The notes below the pieces were generated by a model that did not search any database, was not told the origin of the DNA, and saw only the letters and a program-made list of their open reading frames with translations. Both the position numbers and the translations under genes were made by a program. A DNA stretch of 56,192 nt from Chlamydiales bacterium (GTDB lineage: Bacteria > Chlamydiota > Chlamydiia > Chlamydiales > JAJFMA01): contig JAUXSF010000034.1 in NCBI GenBank assembly GCA_030679955.1, forward strand, positions 1-56,192, read 5' to 3'. Below are positions 25,566 to 36,113 of this stretch, piece after piece; the stretch's first letter is position 1; the number at the start of each line of letters is the position of its first letter.

Positions 25566-28484
25566 ATGCCTAACGTCAACGAATATCTGAATTTAAGTTC
25601 GACTCAAGAAGTAAGGTTTGAAAAAGACCATAATGAGATCGCACCCAAACGCTCCGGCGTGCTTAGCTTTATCGGACGTCTTTGGGACCAAATTACCGGT
25701 TCGACTAGTCTCGGTAAAATTTTCCACACGATGAGCGAAGATCTTAGCCGGGCTCCTGTCAGCGGCTTTCAAGATGTCGAAGCAGGAATGCAGCTAAAGG
25801 AGCGTGTAGAAGAGCAACAGGACAAATTTAGCAAGGCGAGTTGGGTTACCAGACATTTTGGCGGACATGGAGATGTTGTAAAGTCTGCGGAGGAAGTTCG
25901 CTTTCAGGCAGAGGCTAATTTATGTGAGTATTGGGGTCTGGGTCATGATATGTCTGTGGAACAAGCACACCTCGCTGGTGAGATCTACGAACTGCTTCAT
26001 AGCCCTAATCAGGACTTTTACCAAGATTTAGAGCTAGACCGCAAAATAGGCGCCCTATTAGGCATGGGCATTGATGATTTGGCTGACTTTTATGAAACCA
26101 AATGTGGGGACTCTGCCAATCAGCACTATCACACCGCTAGAAGATATGTATTTTTGGGAAACGACGAAAAAGCCGCTGAACATTATAACCGCGCCGCGGA
26201 CAGGGGGCACGAGTATTCCCAGGAAACGATGGAAGCTGTGTACCGACAAGGGGCAATGAAGCAAGCTCCGAATCCAGTTCGAGCCCATGAACTAGCCGGA
26301 AAGTTATCTGAGGGAGGTGCGCCTCGCTATCACATCGAACTCCTAAGAGATAAATTCTTTGGCCGAGGTACAGAACGTGATTTGGCTTTGGTAGCATTAG
26401 GAGCCAAGACCTTACTCGAGAACCCTAATATCAACGAAACAACTCAAGCAGAGCTGACGCATCTTAGGCGTGCTTCTCAGATACTAAATAGTCCAGAAAC
26501 CACCACTGATGCCGATCTAGAAGAGTTAGAGTATTCACTGCGAAGGATGACTCCTAGTGAAGAGGCTTATGTGCAGCTCTTAGATGAGCTAGGCGATGAT
26601 AACAATCGTATTGCCGCAGCGCTTTATCTGCGGGCACAACATAGCGAAAAAGGGCCAGCGGATCAGCGTGATCTTGAAGTAGAAGAACGCGCATACTATT
26701 TGGCTCATTCAAGTGGGTTGCCAGCAGCTGCTAGAAGGAACTCTGAAGCCTTTCGTAATGGTGATTACCGCTTCCCTAAAGACAACCACTGGCAGGCGTA
26801 TATTACAGCCGAACGAGCCGCAAAGGCAGGGGATGTAAGGGCTCAACTGTTAGTTGCGCAAGATAATATTTATAAAACAGAAGATCAAATTCGCAGACCG
26901 CCGGACAGGGCTTTAGCCAATAAGATACTTTTTGGTCTTTTTGAATCTAATAGTACCCCATTAGATGTACGTCATCAAGCTGCTAAGGAGCTGTTGGTAC
27001 TACACCAAGAGACTTTAAATAGGGTGCCAAACCACCAAGATAACCTTAATCTGCTACGAGATATGGAGCTGACGGATGAGCAGCTCGACGTGTATTCTTT
27101 AGGCGTTTTGTATGACTATCTTCCCGCTGAATCGATAGAGCATGATCCAACCAAAGCTTTAAACGCCTATAAAGCTAGCGGTGCTCCTCACGCCTTTATG
27201 CAGGCAGGAATAAGCTATCAGATTCACGGTAGTGAGGCTGCGGCACGGGAATGTCTTTCTATGGCCGCCAATATTGGTGAGGCAACCGCCAACGTATTCC
27301 TTGGTTATATCGATGAGCATAATGAGGATTTTGATCGAGCACGCATTTTGTACTCACGCGCCGTTGACCAAGGAGTGAAGGAAGCGTGGTTCCCTAGCAT
27401 CCAAATGCTTAGCTTAGGAGTCGGGGGGGAGCAGGATGTACAGAGAGCCCGTGCAATGCTGATGGATCCTGCACGACCAAATGACCCAAAGATTGAATAC
27501 CTTCGTGGACAGCTAGAACTGCAAAATCAAAAACCGAATTGGAGCGTAGCTGCAGAGTCATTCCTTAAAGCTGCAGATGCTGGTGTTGTCTCCGCGCAGG
27601 TGATGGCGCTATCTCTCCTAGCCAGTGGGCAGCTCAAACAAGAACAGGTACCCAATGCTGCGGAGTACCAGACCGCCTTATCCAGTCAGGCACCGCAGCT
27701 GGAGAATATGGTTAAACATCTCTCATTTAACGCGCCTGTCAAAGGTTTTACACAAGGAGAGATTCTTGATCAACTTGATCAAATCATGCAAGTATCGGCT
27801 TTTCGAGATGTTTACGGCAATGTTCTTATTTCAGATAGGACGAGAGGAGCATTGAAAGAAACCTCGGGACAGACTCTAGAGGGTATTTCAGCACGCGATC
27901 AAGAGTCCTTGGCTGCCTTCAGAGCTATTATTAATTCCCTACATGCCGGCACTGCAAAGGAACAAGGAACGCGGATGATCGCTTCTATCCTATTCAAAAC
28001 AAGCAATCCATCCGATGACGAGCTTGAAATTTTAGATAACGTATTGTCGCAACTTGTTACGCAGGAACCAGAGGAATCAGTGGAGGAACCGATTGATTGG
28101 TCTTACTCTGCCGCTCCCGATGATATATTGCTGGAAGATGAAGAAGAGCCCGTAGAGATGCAAATGTTCTCTCGTCAAATCACCGCTCCCGAAGGCATTC
28201 AGGAATGGTTGGATGAAATGGGCCCAGCCCCAGAAAATATCAGAAAAATAGCCGACGGGTTTGGTGGGCACGCTTCTGAAGGTAGGAAGCTCCTTGCTAA
28301 ACTCGATCCAGCCGAAGGCAAGAAATGGATTGAACCTTGGGCAACCTTCTATGTCGAAAACGAAGAGAATAGAGAGTACCTTTTGCCGATTGCCAAGTAT
28401 CTTGGTGTAGAAAGGAAAGAGGAAAAGACAACAAAGAACCTGATGCACCGTCTAGCAAAAGCCTATTTAGCCACCATTCGCTAG
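25566..28484 (+). CDS. Sel1-repeat protein, tandem paralogue 2, putative effector
   Basis: 972 residues. The N-terminal region is closest to paralogue 3: RFEKDHNEIA, GVLSFIGRLWDQITG, IFHTMSEDLSR, LKERVEEQQDKF, VTRHFGGHGDVVKSAEEV. Sel1-like units follow from about residue 190 (AAEHYNRAADRGHEYSQETM, RARILYSRAVDQGVKEAW, AAESFLKAADAGVVSAQVMA). Around residues 838-866 an acidic insert (EEPVEE, LLEDEEEPVEM) interrupts the helical pattern. The C-terminus LGVERKEEKTTKNLM...AKAYLATIR matches paralogue 3. No signal peptide, no enzymatic motif. TGGTG precedes the ATG. Its own upstream terminator suggests separate transcription. Confidence 0.72.
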   Translation: MPNVNEYLNLSSTQEVRFEKDHNEIAPKRSGVLSFIGRLWDQITGSTSLGKIFHTMSEDLSRAPVSGFQDVEAGMQLKERVEEQQDKFSKASWVTRHFGGHGDVVKSAEEVRFQAEANLCEYWGLGHDMSVEQAHLAGEIYELLHSPNQDFYQDLELDRKIGALLGMGIDDLADFYETKCGDSANQHYHTARRYVFLGNDEKAAEHYNRAADRGHEYSQETMEAVYRQGAMKQAPNPVRAHELAGKLSEGGAPRYHIELLRDKFFGRGTERDLALVALGAKTLLENPNINETTQAELTHLRRASQILNSPETTTDADLEELEYSLRRMTPSEEAYVQLLDELGDDNNRIAAALYLRAQHSEKGPADQRDLEVEERAYYLAHSSGLPAAARRNSEAFRNGDYRFPKDNHWQAYITAERAAKAGDVRAQLLVAQDNIYKTEDQIRRPPDRALANKILFGLFESNSTPLDVRHQAAKELLVLHQETLNRVPNHQDNLNLLRDMELTDEQLDVYSLGVLYDYLPAESIEHDPTKALNAYKASGAPHAFMQAGISYQIHGSEAAARECLSMAANIGEATANVFLGYIDEHNEDFDRARILYSRAVDQGVKEAWFPSIQMLSLGVGGEQDVQRARAMLMDPARPNDPKIEYLRGQLELQNQKPNWSVAAESFLKAADAGVVSAQVMALSLLASGQLKQEQVPNAAEYQTALSSQAPQLENMVKHLSFNAPVKGFTQGEILDQLDQIMQVSAFRDVYGNVLISDRTRGALKETSGQTLEGISARDQESLAAFRAIINSLHAGTAKEQGTRMIASILFKTSNPSDDELEILDNVLSQLVTQEPEESVEEPIDWSYSAAPDDILLEDEEEPVEMQMFSRQITAPEGIQEWLDEMGPAPENIRKIADGFGGHASEGRKLLAKLDPAEGKKWIEPWATFYVENEENREYLLPIAKYLGVERKEEKTTKNLMHRLAKAYLATIR

Positions 28485-28494
28485 AAACAGAAAT

Positions 28495-28564
28495 TTAAAC
28501 GCAAAGACGCAGAGGCGCGAAGAGGGGGATACCCTCCTTTGCGCCTCTGCGTCTTTGCGTTAAA
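28495..28564. repeat. Family A hairpin (copy 4)
   Basis: Arms TTTAAACGCAAAGACGCAG and CTGCGTCTTTGCGTTAAA are almost perfectly complementary, with inner AGGCGCGAAGAGGG and CCCTCCTTTGCGCCT. It starts 11 bp behind the stop of Sel1 paralogue 2. Confidence 0.85.
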
Positions 28565-28639
28565 AATCCTCTAGAATGTAAATAGTTAATTATGATACAA
28601 TATTAGTTTAAATTAGTAACAAATCATAAGGAATAGTAA

Positions 28640-31600
28640 ATGCCTGTAACTAACGATTATCTAAACAGTCAATTCGGTGATGCAAGATTCGAAAAGGATC
28701 ATAATGAGATTTCACACGGTGACAACCGTGGGTTTATCGGACGCATATGGGATCGTCTTTGTGGTGTAACCAAGCTAAGCAATATATTTCATCAGATGAG
28801 CATAGATGTTGCTGCTGATAACGTAGCAGACTTTGCTGCTGCCGAAAATTGTATTAAGCTCAAAGAGAAAGTGGCGAATGAGACTTGTAAGATTTCGTGG
28901 GCAACTCGTTGGTTCGGGGGTCATGGTGATGTCGCCAAGTCTGCCGCTGAGGTGGCAAAAGCCGCTGAAACACAGCTTTACAACTATTGGACCAATGATG
29001 ATATCGCTGTAAACGCCATAACCGATAATCAGCGCACAAGCGTAGTAGATATCTATTCGCTCCTCCAAAAGGATGATATTTCCGCAGAGGAATGCACAGA
29101 GCTAGACGCCGCTGTATTCGCGCTGTTGAATATTGATAATGCTGATGTGGCTAGATATGAGAAGCTCGCTGATTTCTTTAACACCAAATGCGGTGCAACT
29201 CCTCTTGCGCATTTTCACACTGGCCGTGCGCTGGAAGTCAGAGGTGCACAAGTCGATCGACCAGGTGCTGCACGTGATAAAGCGAAGGCTCTTTATGCCC
29301 GCGCCAGAGAAAGTTACGATCAAGCTGCCAATGATGGAAGTATTGTTGCTCTACAACGTATTGAGCGTTATAACCGTGAAGGCGGGGTTGGTCAAAAGCG
29401 TGATCTTGCTCAAGCTCACCAGTTAGCAATAGAGTTGGCAGATAGTTGCCCGAGTTACAAAAAGATAGTTGCTACCGATCTACTCATAGGTATTGGCACC
29501 AAGAGAAATTACGCAGAAGCCTTTCACTATGCCAAAGCTAATTCCCAGGAAGCATGGTCCCGCCCTATTCAGACTATTGCTAAGCACCTTCAGAACCTTG
29601 ATCCAACCGATGATCAAATAATCGAGTTAGATGATGCCGTAGCTAGCCTATTAGACGCGCAATACATTAAACCTTTCTATGCCGAACTCACGTATGCTGG
29701 CTGTAACGTTGCTCAAGGGCATTGGGTAAGACTTGGAGACCTCACCAAAGATGATAATGTGACGTTTCATATTAAGAGCGCTCACAGAGCTGGTTTTAAG
29801 CCGGTAATGGCGTCTATGGAGGCGCGTCTACGCAGGGGTTCGGCGATGGTAGATAAAAACCCTGCTGAAGCTCATCGCTTAGCAGTGGAGTTAGCCGAAG
29901 AAAAGGGCATACCCCATTACATATTTACGGCTGCCCGTGACAAGCTAATTGGATTTGGTACACCAGTGAACTTTGCCGGTGCCATCCGCGACGCTGAAGT
30001 GCTAGCCTTAAACTCACCCCTAGGTGCTAAGGAGATTCGAGCGAAGTGCACAAACTTATACAAAGCTGGTGACATCTTACAACTTCGGCCTAATCAGATC
30101 ACTAGTCAGCAACTAGAGCAGCTAGAGTATAATCTGAGGCTAATTGCAACCAATGATCAAGACTATGCGGACATGATCGATTTGATGTCTGAAAATGGCA
30201 TTCCAGCGGCACAGTACCTAAAAGCTCAGGCATCGAACGATCCAGTAGAGCAGCAGGAACTTTATATTCATGCCGCTAATGCGGGCTTACCAGCTGCTCA
30301 ATATCACTTTTCAATGATCTTGCGTGATCGTGGTCTGGAAGAAGATTTGGGCTACGCCCAAGGGCTAGCGCGGGACGCGGCGCTCCATGGCGATATGAAT
30401 GCCAAAGTGTTAGTAGCTAAAGATCTTGCTGCCTCAGGTGATATACTGCATGCTACTGAACATTTTGTTTGGTTGTTCGAATCGCAAGATGCTTCCCCGA
30501 AGATACGTGAAGTCGTTGCAATCGAGCTAACAAAAATTTGTAAGCATCATATGCGTGAGGGAGATTACCTTGGCGTAGTGGCCATGATGGAAAACGAAGG
30601 TTGTTCCGAGCTAGATATCGGTCTCTTTACTGTTGGATACATGTATAAACACGGTGTCTTTTTCGAAGAAAATTTGACTAAAGCTACGAGCTGGTTCAAG
30701 CATATCAAGCTTTCCTCTCTGATGTTAGAAGCTGGTTCTCATGCAATGACGGCAGGAGATGCAAGATTAGCAAGTATGTGGTTTAGCAAAATGGTAGAAC
30801 TGGATGACTCTCGCGGATATTACTGCCAAGGTGGACTATTAGAGCATACAGGCGATTTAGATCAAGCTTTGCCAAACTACATAAAGGCTGCTGAGGATGG
30901 CGTTGACGAAGCATGGTATCCAGCAATACACATGTTGTCAGAAGGCATTGGTGGTCCTAAAGATCTGCAGAAAGCTATAGCCATGATTAAGGATCCTGCT
31001 AGACCGCAAGATGATGCACGCATCAACTACTTGCAAGCTCAGTTGGAGCTCAAGAAGTGGTTGCCAAACTGGACATTAGTGACACAGCTATTAACATCGG
31101 CCGCTGATCAGGGGCACTTCGGAGCCAACAGCTTACTGGTATCACTAGTCGACAAAAGAAAGGTGAAGCCTTCACAGGTGCCTAATTTTGATGCCTATGA
31201 GGAATCGGTTAACTTCCAGGCGGGCAGACTAGAAGAAATACTAGCAAGCACGGTCAAAAAGGCGTCAGATGGAACGTTCTCATCTCGTGAGCTACTCGAG
31301 TGTTTGGAGTACATTCGCCAGGTGGCAGCGGTTAGAGAAAGCCAAGACGAACCTTTAGTGTCGGATGCAGTCAGGCAGTTGGCCTATGTAGCCGGTGAGG
31401 ATGATTATCAGGTGGAGGCTGACATCGCTGCGTTGGAAGCAGAGGATTTAGCGGTATTAAGGAATTTAGGTGTTCTGACTAGTTCACCAACATTTCTAGC
31501 TGTTGCAGAACAGGCTGATGCATTGCTCCATTCGATCGTGTATCAAGATTCAGCGTTTACTGAGGACCACACAATAGCATTAAACCTTGCGATGAATCGT

Positions 31601-31894
31601 GTTACTCCGTTGGGGCAGTTTAGAGTTTGGTTAAAGCAAGCTATCCAAACACCACCTTCAGCGGCTTTACAGCAGTGTGTGGCAGGCTTCGGCTGGGCCA
31701 TTCAACGTGGTAACGACCTGCTGAAAGCTTTGAACGGTGCAGATCGCGCGGTTGTAGAAACATTGGTAAGATTCTTGGCATCAAATGATGCACAGGGAAC
31801 AATGGCAATTCTAACGAAGTGGTTAGGAGTTGAGGAAAAAGCCATTAATAATATGACGGAAAGTTATCGTAGTTATTTGGCAGCAGCAAGATAA
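28640..31894 (+). CDS. Sel1-repeat protein, tandem paralogue 3, putative effector
   Basis: The longest of the trio, 1084 residues. N-terminal region: ARFEKDHNEISHGDNRGFIG, RIWDRLCG, IFHQMSIDVAAD, LKEKVANE, ATRWFGGHGDVAKSAAEV. Sel1-like units are clear (ARESYDQAANDGSIVALQRI, ASMWFSKMVELDDSRGYYCQ, ALPNYIKAAEDGVDEAWYPA). Compared with paralogue 2 it has extra repeats near residues 240-420. The C-terminus LGVEEKAINNMTESYRSYLA corresponds to that of paralogue 2. AAGGAA precedes the ATG. The protein probably acts as a scaffold; delivery into the host cell is inferred from the absence of a Sec signal and the lifestyle. Confidence 0.72.
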   Translation: MPVTNDYLNSQFGDARFEKDHNEISHGDNRGFIGRIWDRLCGVTKLSNIFHQMSIDVAADNVADFAAAENCIKLKEKVANETCKISWATRWFGGHGDVAKSAAEVAKAAETQLYNYWTNDDIAVNAITDNQRTSVVDIYSLLQKDDISAEECTELDAAVFALLNIDNADVARYEKLADFFNTKCGATPLAHFHTGRALEVRGAQVDRPGAARDKAKALYARARESYDQAANDGSIVALQRIERYNREGGVGQKRDLAQAHQLAIELADSCPSYKKIVATDLLIGIGTKRNYAEAFHYAKANSQEAWSRPIQTIAKHLQNLDPTDDQIIELDDAVASLLDAQYIKPFYAELTYAGCNVAQGHWVRLGDLTKDDNVTFHIKSAHRAGFKPVMASMEARLRRGSAMVDKNPAEAHRLAVELAEEKGIPHYIFTAARDKLIGFGTPVNFAGAIRDAEVLALNSPLGAKEIRAKCTNLYKAGDILQLRPNQITSQQLEQLEYNLRLIATNDQDYADMIDLMSENGIPAAQYLKAQASNDPVEQQELYIHAANAGLPAAQYHFSMILRDRGLEEDLGYAQGLARDAALHGDMNAKVLVAKDLAASGDILHATEHFVWLFESQDASPKIREVVAIELTKICKHHMREGDYLGVVAMMENEGCSELDIGLFTVGYMYKHGVFFEENLTKATSWFKHIKLSSLMLEAGSHAMTAGDARLASMWFSKMVELDDSRGYYCQGGLLEHTGDLDQALPNYIKAAEDGVDEAWYPAIHMLSEGIGGPKDLQKAIAMIKDPARPQDDARINYLQAQLELKKWLPNWTLVTQLLTSAADQGHFGANSLLVSLVDKRKVKPSQVPNFDAYEESVNFQAGRLEEILASTVKKASDGTFSSRELLECLEYIRQVAAVRESQDEPLVSDAVRQLAYVAGEDDYQVEADIAALEAEDLAVLRNLGVLTSSPTFLAVAEQADALLHSIVYQDSAFTEDHTIALNLAMNRVTPLGQFRVWLKQAIQTPPSAALQQCVAGFGWAIQRGNDLLKALNGADRAVVETLVRFLASNDAQGTMAILTKWLGVEEKAINNMTESYRSYLAAAR

Positions 31895-31902
31895 GAAACG
31901 CT

Positions 31903-32122
31903 AGAAAAAGGACCTAAACGACGTAACCGACCTAAATAGGTATGAAGGTTAATTACGTCTTTAGGTCCTTTGTTCCGAACTAAGCTGGCGCTTCGGTTCA
32001 GCGCTACCGGGCTGAGAACGGTTTACAGTGACGTTCAGGTTGATTACGCTTTTAGGTCCTTTTCGTCGTTTAGGTCCTTTTTCCTGTCCCTAAGGTCTCT
32101 TTCGTCCCTATTGTCCCTTAGA
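31903..32122. repeat. Nested family B hairpin with an internal insert
   Basis: The left arm AAAAAGGACCTAAACGACG (31905 onward) can pair with a near right arm (TCTTTAGGTCCTTTGTTCC, to 31976) but matches better a distant right arm (CGTCGTTTAGGTCCTTTTTC, about 32065-32083). The intervening sequence carries CTTCGGTTCAGCGCTACCGG and GGCTGAGAACGG, reminiscent of family C, and AGGTTAATTACG is repeated as AGGTTGATTACG on its other side. A further B-type arm runs on to 32121, into the 3' end of hutG. Confidence 0.6.
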
Positions 32123-33106
32123 CATACTTTCAATGACTGTGGCGACCATTGCAGCGGCTAGTGCCGCTGTGCGGTTATCGGGGTCGTAACCGGGCGATAG
32201 CTCGGCGACGTTAAAGGTCAGCATCTTTTTACTGCTGGCAATATGTTGTAGCAGTGGTTGAACCTCCCATGGCGTCAACCCTAGCGGTTGCGGAGCGCTA
32301 ACTCCTGGAGCAAAAGCCGCCGCAAAGACATCCATGCACAATGTGACGTACATGCAGTCGCAGCGCTGCAGCTGTTGATCGATAGCTTCAATTGCTTTGC
32401 TGATACCCTCAAGATGGATCACATCCGCGCCGACACTTTTGACGCCAAGCTTTTGAACTGTTTCGGACAAAGCCTGCGTGTTGCCAAGGTGCTGCACACC
32501 AATACACAGATAATCGAAAGGCATTTTGGCCTTCTCTCGTTCCAAAGCAATTTGTGTGAATGACGTGCCCGAATTGCCAAGGCTGCCGTCCATAAGCGGT
32601 CGTAGGTCATAGTGAGCATCGAAATTTAAGGCACCTAAGTTGTGTGAGCAGCGCGTTTGGATTAGGCCTTGGTAGTGACCCCAAACGACCTCGTGGCCGC
32701 CTCCTAACACGATAGGTCTCACACCTTGCCGAACCAAATCGCTGACAATATCCGCCAGCGCTTGCTGGGCACCTTCTAGATTGCCATCCTCGCAGGCGAT
32801 ATCTCCGAGGTCATAGAAAGCAGGGTTTCCAGCCACCAAAAAAGGCAGCTTGCCAAGCGCTTGACGTAACGAAGCTGGGCCGGCGCCGGCGCCTACACGC
32901 CCTTGATTGCGTCGGATACCTTCATCACAGGCAAAACCTAGCAGAACGATGTCATGCGGATTAAGCACCGGAACGTTTGCACGCAGATCGATAACTTTGA
33001 CAACCTCATGGTAGCGCGTGGCATCAGGGCCATCCCTGCGCCCTTGCCAGGTAATGGGTACCGTAGGGCGATAGCGAGAGAACCAAGTGGGCATCTCAAG
33101 TGACAT
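32108..33106 (-). CDS. hutG: Formimidoylglutamase (arginase family)
   Basis: The last step of histidine degradation, hydrolysing N-formimino-L-glutamate to glutamate and formamide. The 332 residues carry the ureohydrolase motifs GGGHEVVWGHYQ, LNFDAHYDLRP (metal ligands D-x-H-x-D) and TLCMDVFAAAFAPGVSAPQP. In the last one the first aspartate of the usual D-x-D is a cysteine, which may be a subgroup feature or may alter metal binding. The gene overlaps hutI by 11 bp, so hutU-hutI-hutG are translated as one operon. The specific substrate is inferred from the hut context. Confidence 0.88.
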   Translation of the reverse strand: MSLEMPTWFSRYRPTVPITWQGRRDGPDATRYHEVVKVIDLRANVPVLNPHDIVLLGFACDEGIRRNQGRVGAGAGPASLRQALGKLPFLVAGNPAFYDLGDIACEDGNLEGAQQALADIVSDLVRQGVRPIVLGGGHEVVWGHYQGLIQTRCSHNLGALNFDAHYDLRPLMDGSLGNSGTSFTQIALEREKAKMPFDYLCIGVQHLGNTQALSETVQKLGVKSVGADVIHLEGISKAIEAIDQQLQRCDCMYVTLCMDVFAAAFAPGVSAPQPLGLTPWEVQPLLQHIASSKKMLTFNVAELSPGYDPDNRTAALAAAMVATVIESMSKGQ

Positions 33107-34280
33107 CAGGCACTACTCCGTTAGCGATGGTGATCGAAGGCTTCAAGCTACCCTGGTAATATAAGATTTCTCGATAGTCTGCACCTGGAAAGATGGCGAT
33201 ATCTGCCCGCATGCCCTTTGCAAGGATTCCACGGTCATGCAAGCGTAAGGCTTTAGCGGCTCTAAAGGTAATGCCAGCTAAGGTTTCTGCCATGGTCAGC
33301 TTTTGGGCGGCACCTAACACAGCTGCTTGGGTTAATAGGTCTCCCATTGGCGCAGAGCCAGGATTCCAGTCGGAAGCAATTGCTAGCGGAAGCCCAGCAT
33401 CTAGAATTTTTCTGGCCGGTGGGAAGGGCATACCCAGACCCAAAGTGGCTCCCGGAAGAATCACAGGAATCACCCCAGCCAGCTTTAGAGCTGCAAAATC
33501 TTCATCGTTAGATTGTTCGAGGTGATCAGCGCTGGTTGCTCCTACTTTTGCGGCTAGCAGGGCACCGCCGCGCGAAAACTGATCGGCATGGATGCAGATC
33601 TCAAAACCTAGTTCTTTTGCTGCCAATAGGTACTTTTCGGCCTCTACGACGCCAAAGGCACCTTTTTCAACAAAGATATCTACGCGCGAGCAGAGTTGTC
33701 TGGCTTGAGGCAGCAGTTTATCTACCAGGTATACCAGATAGGCATTGTGGGAATCAAATTCCGGCGGCAGAGTATGTGCTGCCAGGCAAGTAGGAACCAC
33801 TGTAATTTGTAGTAGTTTTCCGGCAGCTACAATGGCTTGCAATAGCTTTAATTCTTGCTCTACCGATAGTCCATAACCGCTCTTGACCTCACAGGTTGTG
33901 ATTCCGTTGCTAAATGCACGCTTCAGTCTTTCTAACGTTAGCTGCGTCAGTTCCTGCTCAGTGGCCTCGCGCGTTTTGCGGACAGAATCTAAAATGCCAC
34001 CGCCCTTAGCGGCGATCTCTTGATAGGTAGCGCCTGAAAGCCTTGCAGCGTAATCTTTAGCGCGTATGCCAGCGAAACACAAGTGTGTGTGTGCATCGAT
34101 TAGGCCCGGCATCGCTACAGCATTTTGTGGCGCTCCCTCCATTGGGCCTATGTAAGAAATGATGCCATTGGTGATCTCGATACCAGCATTTTCGTAGACC
34201 TTTAGGGCGTTATCAGAGATCGGACCGCTTTCTGGAAGCCCTTCGAGGGTAAGGACCTGTGCGAATGGCCCTAATTTCAT
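33096..34280 (-). CDS. hutI: Imidazolonepropionase
   Basis: An amidohydrolase that opens the ring of 4-imidazolone-5-propionate, the third step of histidine catabolism. The 394 residues are typical. Metal and substrate motifs are visible: [15 protein letters not shown] (HxH), [43 protein letters not shown] and [12 protein letters not shown]. It overlaps hutU by 4 bp (ATGA-type) and hutG by 11 bp, implying tight coupling. Confidence 0.95.
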   Translation of the reverse strand: MKLGPFAQVLTLEGLPESGPISDNALKVYENAGIEITNGIISYIGPMEGAPQNAVAMPGLIDAHTHLCFAGIRAKDYAARLSGATYQEIAAKGGGILDSVRKTREATEQELTQLTLERLKRAFSNGITTCEVKSGYGLSVEQELKLLQAIVAAGKLLQITVVPTCLAAHTLPPEFDSHNAYLVYLVDKLLPQARQLCSRVDIFVEKGAFGVVEAEKYLLAAKELGFEICIHADQFSRGGALLAAKVGATSADHLEQSNDEDFAALKLAGVIPVILPGATLGLGMPFPPARKILDAGLPLAIASDWNPGSAPMGDLLTQAAVLGAAQKLTMAETLAGITFRAAKALRLHDRGILAKGMRADIAIFPGADYREILYYQGSLKPSITIANGVVPDVT

Positions 34281-35959
34281 GAAAAGCTCTTAAGTTTTTT
34301 TTCGGCCGCTACCTTTTTGGCCTCTTCATAGCCTGCATCGGCATGGCGAATAACTCCCAAAGCAGGATCGTTATGCAATACACGTTGTAGGCACCTTGCT
34401 GCGCGTTGTGTTCCATCCGCCACGATGACCATGCCAGCATGCTGCGAGAAGCCAATGCCGACTCCTCCGCCATGATGGAAGGAGACCCATGTAGCGCCTC
34501 CGGCACAGTTGGCCAGCAAGTTTAGAATAGGCCAGTCGGAGACAGCATCGCTGCCATCCTTCATGCCCTCTGTTTCGCGGTATGGCGAGGCTACAGAACC
34601 ACAGTCTAGGTGGTCACGTCCGATGACAATAGGAGCACTTAGCGCCCCAGACCTCACCATATCATTAAAGAGCAATCCCGCTTTAACACGGTCACCCAAG
34701 CCCAGCCAACAAATACGGGCGGGGAGACCTTGGAAGGCAACCTTTTCTCCAGCGACCTTGAGCCATCTTTCTAAATGCTTATTCTCTGGGAATAGCTTCA
34801 GCAATGCCGCGTCAGTTTTGAGAATATCATTGGGATCACCTGATAAGGCTACCCAGCGAAATGGCCCCTGACCTTGGCAGAATAGAGGTCGGATGTACTC
34901 GGGAACAAAACCCGGAATATCAAAAGCGTTTTTAGCTCCGCCTTCGGTAGCAAACTGCCGTAGATTGTTGCCATACTCAAAAGTGATGGCTCCGCGTTTT
35001 TTAAGCTCTAACATTGCTTCGATGTGCTTTGCCATGCTTGCACGCGATCGTTTTTGATAATCTGCTGCATCGTGGGTTCTTAGAGCTTTAGCTTCTTCCA
35101 GCGACATATCGCTGGGAACATAGCCGTTGAGGGGGTCGTGAGCGGATGTTTGGTCGGTTAAAACATCGACAGTGATGCCATCCGCAATTAAGTGTTGCAG
35201 CGTGTTTCCAATATCGCCTACAAGACCTACTGATAGCGGTTTGTGCGCCTTTTTAGCTTCTGTTATCCAAGATAGTGCTTCGCCATAATCGTGTGTGATG
35301 CGGTCGAGGTAGCGCGTCTTCATGCGTTTTTCGATGCGCGCCGGGTCAACATCGACTCCTAAGAACACGCCATCGTTCATAGTTGCTGCTAAAGGCTGTG
35401 CGCCGCCCATACCACCAAGTCCACCCGAGACAACCAGTTTACCTTTGAGGCTACCGCCAAAATGGCGTTCCGCTAAGGCTGCAAAGGTCTCATAGGTGCC
35501 TTGCAGGATGCCTTGCGTGCCAATATAGATCCAGCTGCCAGCAGTCATTTGGCCGAACATCATCAGGCCGCGCTCTTTCAGCTGGTTGAAGTGTTCCCAG
35601 TTTGCCCAATGCGGCACTAGGTTACTATTGGCTATTAGCACTCGCGGAGCCTCGGCATAGGTCGGTAAGATAGCCACAGGCTTTCCAGACTGAACCACTA
35701 AGCTTTCGTCTTCACCTAAAGTTAGTAGTGCCTCTAGAATCTTCTTAAGGCTATCCACATTGCGCGCTGCCTGGCCGGTGCCACCATAGACGATAAGGTT
35801 TTCGGGGTCTTCCGCCACTTCAGCATCAAGATTGTTTAAGAGCATACGCAAAGGTGCTTCTGTCTGCCAAGACAGAGCATTTAGTTTGGCGCCTCGCGGA
35901 GCGTGATAGCTCGGATGCGTTGCATAGGTTTTCAGAAACTCATTGGCTTGCATAAACAA
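34277..35959 (-). CDS. hutU: Urocanate hydratase
   Basis: Converts urocanate to imidazolonepropionate using tightly bound NAD+. The 560-residue length fits. Family blocks include [21 protein letters not shown]-type [18 protein letters not shown] (NAD site), [33 protein letters not shown] and the C-terminal [20 protein letters not shown]. An in-frame ATG two codons later (MQANEF) is an equally good start. First gene of the hutU-hutI-hutG operon; its promoter must lie in the spacer before 36.1 kb shared with a divergent small gene. Confidence 0.96.
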   Translation of the reverse strand: MFMQANEFLKTYATHPSYHAPRGAKLNALSWQTEAPLRMLLNNLDAEVAEDPENLIVYGGTGQAARNVDSLKKILEALLTLGEDESLVVQSGKPVAILPTYAEAPRVLIANSNLVPHWANWEHFNQLKERGLMMFGQMTAGSWIYIGTQGILQGTYETFAALAERHFGGSLKGKLVVSGGLGGMGGAQPLAATMNDGVFLGVDVDPARIEKRMKTRYLDRITHDYGEALSWITEAKKAHKPLSVGLVGDIGNTLQHLIADGITVDVLTDQTSAHDPLNGYVPSDMSLEEAKALRTHDAADYQKRSRASMAKHIEAMLELKKRGAITFEYGNNLRQFATEGGAKNAFDIPGFVPEYIRPLFCQGQGPFRWVALSGDPNDILKTDAALLKLFPENKHLERWLKVAGEKVAFQGLPARICWLGLGDRVKAGLLFNDMVRSGALSAPIVIGRDHLDCGSVASPYRETEGMKDGSDAVSDWPILNLLANCAGGATWVSFHHGGGVGIGFSQHAGMVIVADGTQRAARCLQRVLHNDPALGVIRHADAGYEEAKKVAAEKKLKSFS

Positions 35960-36077
35960 TCCGATTTTTTGTTGCTAGGAGACCATACTCCTCATTAACA
36001 AACCTCGCGTTCTTTGTCTAAGGATCAGCAAAAAATTGACGGTATTTTGATTTGTGTTTTTTTTCTTATTCTTCTGT

Positions 36078-36083
36078 TATAAT
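36078..36083 (+). promoter_or_regulatory. Possible -10 element
   Basis: A perfect TATAAT lies about 30 bp before the start of the small gene at 36114. The -35 region is unclear (TTGTGT 20 bp upstream is the best match), so this is a tentative sigma-66/70-type promoter. Confidence 0.35.
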
Positions 36084-36113
36084 CGTCGGTGGTTCTTAAC
36101 AATGGAGATGAAA

